DNA of 16,827 nucleotides from positions 45,951 to 62,777 of the forward strand of contig QKYT01000319.1 of NCBI GenBank assembly GCA_003550305.1. Direction: 5' to 3'. The notes under the pieces were generated by a model. That model had not been told where the DNA came from. It worked only from the letters and a program-made list of their open reading frames with translations, and made no database searches. The stretch is from Glomus cerebriforme. Its lineage: Eukaryota; Glomeromycota; Glomeromycetes; Glomerales; Glomeraceae. Below are positions 9,781-16,827 of this stretch, piece after piece. The position numbers and the translations under genes were made by a program. How positions within the stretch are numbered: the first letter of the stretch is position 1; every line of letters starts with the position of its first letter.

Positions 9781-11139
9781 AATATAAGGCTTAATATTTT
9801 TAATTACTTGTTATTATTTTCAATTCATCACAATCAAGCTTTATGACAAAATAATTCCTTGCTATATATGTATTCTTTGGAAAATTTTGATATAAAATAA
9901 ATTATATATTATATGAAATCTATTTTTTTTATTTTGCATTTATCCATATTTTATTATACATTTTCTTTTATAAGTATAAAAAGAGTTATTTAATATTATG
10001 ATTATGATCTATTATCCCTTAGAAAAAAAATAATAAACTGACTGTTTTAGAGTTTGAACGAAGTCTTATTTGTCTTCCATACATATAATTTTATAATTTC
10101 ATAAAGATGTTATTATTATGCGATTGTATTAAATAAATTTACTTAGATTTGTACAATTTTGAAATCTTGCTTAAATTAAAAATATAAATCTTTTTATTAT
10201 TAAAATGATGCATAACATGTAATTTATATTAATGGAATAAGAGAATTACGAATAAAAACTCAATGACACTATTTTCTATCCAACAGAATTTGAATACTAT
10301 TTTACCAATAAATTAATTTCACGTTATTAGTTGGTATCTCGTGAAAATCCTTTATATACTTAAGTTACATGTTCCAAGTATTTTTGTAGCTTCACCCATA
10401 AGTGATAATTTGTTTCATAATATATTCTTTCATTAATGTTTAGAAATGTTTTTGGTTTGTCATTTGTATTGAGATATTAAATTCAGTGTTGACATTTGGT
10501 TACGGCCAAAAAAGTTTTTTTTGGCCAGTTTTACCGGCCAAAATGGCCAAATGGCCAATGGCTAACATTAATTAGAAGGAAAAGATGATTTATAATAATA
10601 TTATTCAAATTGTTTCTGCTAATATCAGTTTATATAGATGCAAGAATTAAATTTCTTATGATTTTTGTGCTTTTTTAAGGTAATTTTTGTATATTGAAAC
10701 TATAAATTTTGTTTAATAATTTCTTGTAAATGTAAAAAAAATTCGTTAATTTTATTACAAAATAAAATCTTTGAGATATAGAATTATTGCTCAGGAATGG
10801 TTATAAATAGTTTTAAAGAAAATGACATGACTTCTCCTTGTTAACTTTTAATGATAAAAACTGGCAGTTGACATAGATACAAACAAAACAAACTTACAAA
10901 TGAAAACTAATTCTTTAAAATGATTTGAACCTTTTTTTATTATTAATTGTATTCTTCTATTCATAAATAATACCGCGGAAGATGATCTGGCTATTATTTA
11001 TATATTTCTTCAGGGCCGGCACTATGTAATTCTGGCATTTCCACCAAAAGAAAGATCTACATGATTATTTTGGTAAATTCCAATTTTTGTGTAACTCGGT
11101 GTTAATGGATAAATAAATATGCTGTTGTAATACTGTAAC
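9781..11139. other. Intergenic spacer between the two Sel1 genes
   Basis: AT-rich with no supported gene. The only strong structure is the GGCCAAA-rich hairpin and tandem block at 10504-10562. I found no start or domain that would indicate a lost kinase domain here. Confidence 0.5.
10504..10562. repeat. GGCCAAA hairpin and tandem GGCCAA words
   Basis: GGCCAAAAAA (10504-10513) and TTTTTTGGCC (10517-10526) form a perfect 10-bp stem with a 3-nt loop. GGCCAAAA, GGCCAAAT and GGCCAATG follow in tandem to 10562. The block is GC-rich against its AT-rich surroundings. It may be the end of a small transposon or a local foldback. No family was recognised. Confidence 0.6.
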
Positions 11140-11178
11140 ATGAATTTAAAACTTTTTCAACTTTCTTTATTATTCATA

Positions 11179-12057
11179 ATGTCTGATAACCAACTTAATT
11201 CAGATAATATTGATATATCAAATACTAAATATTTATTTCAAATTATTCAAAATTTTGATAAAATAAATGTTAAAGAAATTGAACCAACCACCAAAAATAT
11301 TAATGAAACTATATTTGAAGAGGATTTAAGTATTGTGATTGACGAATTAATTGAAATGAATTATGAAAGTTTAAGTAAAGGAGAAGAAGAAAATGTAAGA
11401 AAACAACGTACTCTTGATTATATTAATAATCATAAAATAAATTTACAAGAAATCTATAAATGGCTTTTAAACAATCAAAATAATTCAAATTCTATTTATT
11501 TACTTGGTTATTTTAATTATCATGGAATAGAAACTAATGTCAACAAGAAAATAACACTTGAATTATATCAAAAAGCAACAGAATTTGAAAATAGTATAGC
11601 TCAATTAGATCTTGCTATTATGTATATTGATGGAGAAGATGTTGATGCAAATTATCTTAAAGCTTTTGAATTATTAAAAAAATTAACAGAAGAAAATACA
11701 TTTGCAATAAATACGTTAGCATATTGTTATAATAATGGAATTGGAACTGATGTTAGTGAGCAAAAGGCATTTGAATTATATCAAAAAGCAGCAGATTTAG
11801 AAGATTTAAATGGAATTAATCTTTTAGGATATTGTTATGAAGAAGGAATTGGAACCAATATTAACAAACAAAAAGCATTTGAATTGTATCAAAAGGCAGC
11901 AAAATTGGGACATGATGTAGCTCAATATAATCTTGCCCTAATGTATGAGAATGGAGAGGTAGTTGAAAAAAATATTGATCAAGCAATTTATTGGTATAAA
12001 AAATCTGCTGAGCAAGAATTCGTGTATGCTCAAGAAGAATTGGAAAAGCTTTTATAA
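11179..12057 (+). CDS. Sel1-repeat protein without kinase domain, 292 codons
   Basis: This is an intact single-exon gene. An in-frame ATG at 11140 would add 13 hydrophobic residues. I prefer the ATG at 11179 because its context, CATAATGTCTGATAAC, matches the start of the neighbouring kinase gene (TATAATGTTTGATAAC) and gives the MSDN N-terminus. From IIQNF onward the protein aligns with the C-terminal half of the kinase gene (IEPT, INE, IFEEDLS, IDEL). Five Sel1-like repeats follow, at residues 104-137, 140-171, 174-207, 210-243 and 246-279 counted from this start. The kinase domain is absent. A 65-nt stretch (11473-11537) is identical to 8956-9020. Sel1 repeats form alpha-helical solenoids that act as adaptors; the partner is unknown. 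The gene is probably a product of duplication with loss of the kinase exons. AATAAA lies at 12059-12064, right after the stop. Confidence 0.8.
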   Translation: MSDNQLNSDNIDISNTKYLFQIIQNFDKINVKEIEPTTKNINETIFEEDLSIVIDELIEMNYESLSKGEEENVRKQRTLDYINNHKINLQEIYKWLLNNQNNSNSIYLLGYFNYHGIETNVNKKITLELYQKATEFENSIAQLDLAIMYIDGEDVDANYLKAFELLKKLTEENTFAINTLAYCYNNGIGTDVSEQKAFELYQKAADLEDLNGINLLGYCYEEGIGTNINKQKAFELYQKAAKLGHDVAQYNLALMYENGEVVEKNIDQAIYWYKKSAEQEFVYAQEELEKLL

Positions 12058-12170
12058 GAATAAATTATAATAGTATTTCTTTAAGTACACTCAATTTAAC
12101 ACTCTTATTCTTAAATTTCAATAGTTACAATTTCATTAAAAAAAATCGTTATTAGTAGTTTAAATATTTA
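12053..12170 (+). repeat. 3' flank shared with kinase gene (copy 2)
   Basis: This is the downstream partner of 9662-9780. Homology fades at about 12170 (copy 1 continues TTTAATGAATATAAGG while copy 2 reads TTTAACTAGATGAC). This marks the right-hand end of the duplicated unit. Confidence 0.85.
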
Positions 12171-12843
12171 ACTAGATGACAACAAATCCAATTGTTACTA
12201 ATAAATTCTTGTAGTTGGACTCCAATTTAAAATTGGTTGACAATTGCCAATCTGGGGTTAAGGGAAAATCAAGGTATATTTGGATTTCATTAATGAATTA
12301 AAATAAAAGTTATTTTTGTCTCTATCAAACTTAGAGAATTTTTATTTGTCTAAATAAACTTTACACTTGAATGAATGAACAGCAAAAGGTTATTTTATTT
12401 TCTATTTTTGAATTATTAGTTAATTAGAAGTGTCATTATAAAATTTGAAATTCTTTAATTTTATAATCAAAATATTTATTTGTATATGATTGATTAATAA
12501 ATTACCCTACTAAGTTACTAAATTAATCTACTATTAAAGAAATGTGGTGTGAACTTTGTGTATTTATCATTAATCTCTGTTGTCCCAAACGTAACCATGT
12601 ACCAAATCCAACTTTGGATATCCCAAATCAAACTTGGGATACCAAACTAGTAAATTTTACAATTTCATATCATGTGTAATTTTTGAAATTCTACAAGTTT
12701 TTCAGAGTTAAGAATGTACAGATTTCAATTTTATTATAAATATGTTTATGTAAACATTGTACATTACACAAACGTGATGAATAAAAATACCATATGACCT
12801 TAATATTTGAAATTGAGATTATTTAATTGTTTATAGATTTTAA
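12171..12843. other. Intergenic DNA with short palindromes
   Basis: No gene. It holds a 15-nt palindrome, CCAATTTAAAATTGG (12222-12236), and a two-unit tandem hairpin block at 12601-12642. Confidence 0.5.
12601..12642. repeat. Two 21-nt tandem repeats, each self-complementary
   Basis: Unit 1 (12601-12621) and unit 2 (12622-12642) match at 17 of 21 positions. Within unit 1, ATCCAA (12606-12611) pairs with TTGGAT (12614-12619). Across the unit border, TATCCCAA (12619-12626) pairs with TTGGGATA (12634-12641). A related word (TCCCAAAC) occurs just upstream near 12583. The function is unknown. Confidence 0.6.
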
Positions 12844-13165
12844 TTAAAATTCAAATGCTTTGAATTCATCCTTCTTTCTTCCCATTCCATATTGATAGCA
12901 ATAACCTAAATTATTTAGTTCTATTGGTTCTTTACTTTTAATAGAATCTATTCGATTTTCATTAAAACCCTCAAAATATTTTCTATAATACTTATTTCAT
13001 CCTTACACAAATTTATTTTTAACCCATTAAAATTTTCAAACTGGTTATGTGACATTACACTTGCATTTACATTTTCCAAATCTTTTATAATCAAATCTCT
13101 TTTATCTAAAATAATTTCTTTATAAGAATAAATTGATAATAAATATTTTGCAATAATAACTAATA
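12844..13165 (-). pseudogene. Sel1-type repeat protein remnant, minus strand
   Basis: Reading the minus strand, a segment near 12990-12844 gives YFEGFNENR, then ELNNLGYCYQYGMG and KAFEF before a stop at 12846-12844. This is a Sel1 unit matching the consensus of the two genes to the left. Upstream on the same strand (about 13165-12965), a different frame is open for about 65 codons (including LVIIAKYLLSIYSYKEI and NASVMSHNQFENFNG), then ends in a stop. The two frames meet near 12990-13005, so at least one frameshift separates them. No start codon or promoter is evident. It is most likely the 3' end of a decayed member of the same family, inserted or left in opposite orientation. Confidence 0.55.
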
Positions 13166-13221
13166 TAAAGAATTGTTTTCACTTTTATAATCATAAATTG
13201 ATAATAAATATAATTTTAATG

Positions 13222-13248
13222 ATGATACTATTATTATCATAGTATCAT
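13222..13248. repeat. Perfect 10-bp inverted repeat
   Basis: ATGATACTAT (13222-13231) and ATAGTATCAT (13239-13248) are reverse complements around a 7-nt loop. No terminator role is implied. Confidence 0.6.
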
Positions 13249-13762
13249 ATTATTTAAATAATAATCTTTTATCCATTCAATTAAAATATTTTCAAATTTA
13301 GTATTTTTATAATTTGACGATAAAATCTTTAAATATCATAAATATTTTACCCGATTTAATAATTAACAGGTAAAAATTAGAAAAATCCTAATAGGACACT
13401 CATGAAAAATTCATTGGGCATCCAAACTTTCCTTTATAATGAAATAAGTAATGTATTTTCCTGTTATTGAACACCCTTTTTTGAATATAATGCTGGTCAA
13501 AGGCATCATAATTCCGGTCAAAATTAGCAAAAACGCCAATAATTAGACAAATCAATTTCCATTGAATATTTAAATTTATGCAAATATTTGGAAGTGTCGT
13601 TCACGCTAAATTTTACAAATATAATTAAAAAAAAATTTATTTGACTTTAAATATTTATTTATTTATTTATTTTTTTATTATGAAAATTTTAATAATTCAA
13701 TAAATTAAAAAAATTCTTTAAATTGTAAAATTTTTTTTTTTTTTTTTACAAATATCTTAACT

Positions 13763-13788
13763 CTAGCCGAAATTAAATGTTCGGCTAG
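13763..13788. repeat. GC-rich 9-bp inverted repeat after a T-run
   Basis: CTAGCCGAA (13763-13771) and TTCGGCTAG (13780-13788) are perfect reverse complements with an 8-nt loop. They lie 15 nt after a run of 17 T (13731-13747). The arrangement could be the end of a short retroelement on the minus strand, but no internal promoter boxes were seen. Confidence 0.55.
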
Positions 13789-14291
13789 TTACCTCGGTAA
13801 TTTTAATACTCAAATCATTTATTTTATGATTTTTAAATTTTTAAGTTTCCATTCAAATATTGGTAAAAATAAATAAATAATTGGTTACTTTTTCGTTATA
13901 ATTTTTATAATATCAAACTGCTCACTATGCATAAAATAACGTAGTTTTTAATAATAAATATTTATATAATTTTATTTATAATATTTATATTGGAACTGAA
14001 AGATATATAAAAATGAAAAATAAGCTAAAGAATTATAGAATAAAATAATTATTAAAATTTAAAAATAAAATTAAAGTATATTATGAGTATCGTGAGTAAT
14101 AACAAGTATAGATACTGATCCGATCCAGCCCGCGTGATGATCAAATAGTTATATAATTATGGCTCACTATTAATCTGATATGGTCGCAATTATAAAATAT
14201 AATTAATATAACGAGTCAGTTGTGTCACGCAAATATTTTGATTTTAATTTTGTTTTAACCAATAGTAAAAATTAATATTGATTACATCTCG

Positions 14292-14321
14292 TGACTCATC
14301 CCTCTCAATAATGTATAAATA
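14292..14321 (+). promoter_or_regulatory. Promoter-like stretch: TGACTCA and TATAAATA
   Basis: TGACTCA (14292-14298) is a consensus site for bZIP factors of the AP-1/Gcn4 type, and TATAAATA follows at 14314-14321. They stand in the orientation and order of a + strand promoter ahead of the purine-rich decayed region that begins near 14547. In AT-rich DNA a TATA match is cheap, so this is weak evidence. Confidence 0.3.
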
Positions 14322-14395
14322 CCTCCTCCATTTTCATAATTATCATAAATTTTTTTTTTCAAAGACTAGAACTTCCTTTAAACTCCCCATTTACC

Positions 14396-14437
14396 TTCCT
14401 TATACTGTATGAGTATATTCCTCATACAGGCAAGGAA
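14396..14437. repeat. Long imperfect hairpin, about 15 bp stem
   Basis: TTCCTT (14396-14401) pairs with AAGGAA (14432-14437), and CTGTATGAG (14405-14413) pairs with CTCATACAG (14421-14429), with a 7-nt loop and a 3/2-nt internal bulge. The hairpin abuts a 16-nt perfect palindrome (14437-14452). Confidence 0.7.
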
Positions 14438-14452
14438 AAACTGGCCAGTTTT
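14437..14452. repeat. Perfect 16-nt palindrome AAAACTGGCCAGTTTT
   Basis: The sequence equals its own reverse complement over 16 nt. A half-site of the same word (ACCAGTTT) recurs about 30 nt later near 14471-14479. It could be a dimeric protein-binding site or a transposon end. Confidence 0.65.
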
Positions 14453-14546
14453 AGTCGAGTCTCTCCTACTGACCAGTTTGGTTTAGATTAGAATTTCCTC
14501 TTTTTTTTTTGTATACTGAATATGACGCGAGAAAAAAAAATGAAAA

Positions 14547-15535
14547 ATGAGACAAGACCATTGGAAAGATTTTGAAGCTACGATTAACAATTAATTATGG
14601 AAAATGGATGTCAAATAGTAATGAAATATGCAACAAGCAAAAGAAACATTGTTTTCATAAAAAAATAATAACTAATAGAATTGAAGATACAACACCAAAA
14701 GGAATATAACTTATGAAATATTAGTGAATGTGAAATGAAAATAAATTCAAAAGATATTAGGAAAAAAAGAAGTTCTACTGTACAAGCAAAAAGAAGAAAT
14801 AAGGAAGATTAAAGAAAATATAAAGCAAATCAATTTGAAATTCAATCAGAAAGATAATGATTAAAAAAGTGATACAACAGATGAGTTGGAAAAATTTTTA
14901 ATAAAGGCTGGATTAGTGATAACTGATAAGGCATTCTAAAAGCATTTTATTTGATAAAGATCTATGGAGTAAAAGACTTATACGATTTATAGAATTAATA
15001 GTAGTAAGAAAGTGGATATTACACCCAGTATAAGGATCAATGAATTAAAGAAACTGAATGGATTAGTAATTGTTTATTAGAAAATGTACAGTATATAAGA
15101 TAAAAGAGAAATGAAACATTTTAATAATATTTGAAGATAATAATTTGAGAATATGAAACATATATATACAAAGCAAACATAGAATTGAAGGTGAAAAAAT
15201 ATTGCTGGGTGTTGTGGGAAGAGAAATATACAAAGAGAGTGGTATAAGTCATGTAAAATATTATGTGTAAAACAGATAATTAAACAAATTTGTAAATAAG
15301 TACAAGAGAACTAGTAGAGAACTAATACTAAAGTGGTTTAAAGAATTAGAAATAAATTAAGAAGTAATGATGAAGAAAGGAACTTAGTAAATATATTTAG
15401 TAAAATAATTGATAAAGAAATAACAGAAGAAACATAGAGGGAGATCATTGAATCGAATTAAAGGAATTGTTTGGCGAAGAGAATGAATAGATATGTTGAA
15501 ACTAATTGATAATTAATAAAAGAGTAATTTTACAA
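14547..15535 (+). pseudogene. Purine-rich decayed coding region, family unknown
   Basis: The + strand is strongly A/G-rich for about 1 kb. Several frames show protein-like stretches broken by TAA, TAG and TGA. Examples are MRQDHWKDFEATINN (from ATG 14547), KEVLLYKQKEEIRKIKENIK (from 14766), SDTTDELEKFLIKAGLVITD (near 14870-14930), KVDITPSIRINELKKLNG (near 15012-15063), EGEKILLGVVGREIYKESGI (near 15190-15250) and KRTSRELILKWFKELEI (near 15304-15354). Many stops could come from CAA or CAG codons by C to T change. The opening MRQxxWKDF weakly recalls the endonuclease-to-RT linker of LINE ORF2, but no GDFN, RT or RNase H motif is found, so I do not assign a family. Base bias alone can produce Lys/Glu/Ile-rich frames, so this call is tentative. 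Confidence 0.35.
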
Positions 15536-16610
15536 AAGCTATTATGAAGATGCATAATAAGAAACAATTTAAGGATAATATTAAAATAATAATAGTAATA
15601 ATAAAGGATAAAAGTTTTAAGAAAAGTTTGAACAATATAATGTATATAATCGGAAATGGTGTATAAACTTTATTATGAAGGAAAGTTAGACGTTAGAATA
15701 GATAGTTAAGGATAAAGATAAAAAGAAAAATAAAACTTTATTATACTGTATATCGTAAAATGTCACAATATCAACTGACAGCTGACTTGTGTCAGATGAC
15801 TAATTTTACAAATGCTGGCCAATCTTTCTTACCCGAATGGGTCCATCGATCAGACGTACTGCTGCATGCGTATAATGTATACTCTATATGTTGTATATAA
15901 ACCATCATTTTTTAAAATTTTTTGTTGTTTTATTTGACCAATCGACCTGATAAGAGAAAATCTAGTATATTATTCATAAGGTTACTTTCTTTAAATTATT
16001 AACGCTGATAAAATAACTAACATTATTTTTTAATCGAATACAATCGATGCTAATTATTTATTAAATCGTCATCAGCTTTCTTTTTCATTATTAAAATATT
16101 TTAATATAAAATTTGTTTGGTCTTTGTATAACTATCATATAATAACACATGTACTTTACCCGTAGCGGAATTTGTGTTTTGCATTGGTTGTTTTTATAGT
16201 ATATACTGTATATTATATTATATTTTTTTTTGCCACAATTTTTAAATACAAAGTCATGTGATACCATTAAATTGCGGGGCATCCTATAGTATTTTTTTTT
16301 TTGTTTTCAACATCAATGCAATCAAATAAAATACATAAATTTTTCAATGTCGTATATTCATTTCTTTTAATCTAACTATATGATACACCAGATAAATAAA
16401 GATACGAATAAAATCTGATAGATAGTTGTATTATAATATTATTTGTATTATTTAGTATAAATATATGACGCGTAATTTATTATATTTCCAATTTCATGGA
16501 AATATTGCATGTTGTGCGAATATTATCCGGAATATTATCCAACATCCAAACCAATTAAAAAATGTAATAAATTTCATGTTGATAATAAATGTTTATGCAA
16601 AGGATTGAAT

Positions 16611-16644
<34 letters not shown>

Positions 16645-16827
16645 AAAATTATAAAATAAAATTTCTAAATTTGTATATAATAAAAACTGGCACAAGATAA
16701 AAAAAAAAAAAAATTAATTAATAGTTTTATATAGTTATATGCATACATTCAACGAATAACAATTTTTGTAACAATTTTTGAAAGATATAAAATTTTTCTG
16801 GGAACACAGCAAAAAAAAAAAAAAAAA
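15536..16827. other. AT-rich DNA, no gene recognised
   Basis: No supported gene. A less AT-rich patch lies at about 15770-15900 (including CTGGCCAATC and ACCCGAATGGGTCC) and ends near a TATATAAA sequence at about 15893, but no ORF follows. A 63-codon minus-strand frame at 16091-16282 has no recognisable features. Long T and A runs occur at 16618-16640 and 16698-16713. The window ends in 17 A (16811-16827), whose meaning cannot be judged at the edge. Confidence 0.5.

Larger units (their letters stand above)
13166..14546. other. AT-rich intergenic DNA with inverted repeats and promoter-like stretch
   Basis: No intact gene. Items visible: a 10-bp hairpin (13222-13248), paired GGTCAAA words near 13496 and 13519, a TATTT microsatellite near 13652-13674, a T-run of 17 (13731-13747), a 9-bp hairpin (13763-13788), a TATA-like element (14314-14321), and a strong hairpin at 14396-14437. 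Confidence 0.5.

Noticed and set aside
10504..10562. CRISPR-like or telomere-like array
   Set aside because: Only a few short, uneven GGCCAA words with no spacers of constant length; a eukaryotic context makes CRISPR untenable.
15775..15900. Possible tRNA or other Pol III gene in the less AT-rich patch
   Set aside because: No cloverleaf with matching acceptor arms and no clear A and B boxes could be found.
16091..16282. Minus-strand 63-codon frame near the right end
   Set aside because: Short, AT-driven composition, with no promoter or homologous motif.

Overview
The window looks like nuclear DNA of an arbuscular mycorrhizal fungus of the Glomeromycotina, most likely Rhizophagus or a close relative. 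The base composition is very AT-rich, the introns are short GT-AG introns of 69-87 nt, and there is a tyrosine-kinase-like (TKL) protein kinase fused to C-terminal Sel1 repeats. LINE-type retrotransposon debris with GC-richer coding regions is also present. The genus is inferred from family resemblance recalled from memory, not from a search.

Left part (1-6672): two LINE-related elements lie head to tail on the + strand. The first (about 325-2232) carries an apparently intact 451-codon ORF1-like gene with two RRM-like folds. It then passes directly into a 3' UTR, an AATAAA signal and an uninterrupted 111-nt A tail. It has no ORF2. The second (2233-6672) begins exactly at the end of that tail, inside the endonuclease domain of an ORF2. 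It runs through a reverse transcriptase that lacks its YADD region, a linker, a broken RNase H, a zinc-knuckle-like C-terminus and a 3' UTR. The two 3' UTRs share an anchor motif, so the elements are related at their 3' ends.

Middle part (6673-13165): a short cluster of inverted repeats precedes a five-exon kinase-Sel1 gene (7478-9670). This gene has a degenerate glycine loop, HCD in place of HRD, and three frame disruptions, so I call it a pseudogene. About 1.5 kb downstream is an intact kinase-less Sel1 gene (11179-12057). It is homologous to the C-terminal half of the first gene and to its 3' flank, and it keeps a similar start-codon context. A small Sel1-type remnant lies further on, on the minus strand.

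Right part (13166-16827): AT-rich DNA without a convincing intact gene. It holds several short perfect inverted repeats, a promoter-like stretch with a strong hairpin, and about 1 kb of purine-rich sequence on the + strand that reads like a decayed coding region with many stops. I could not identify its family. The window ends in a run of 17 A.

The most interesting points are the ORF1-only LINE derivative with its pristine A tail, the conserved 3' anchor shared with its neighbour, and the kinase-to-Sel1 gene reduction by duplication.
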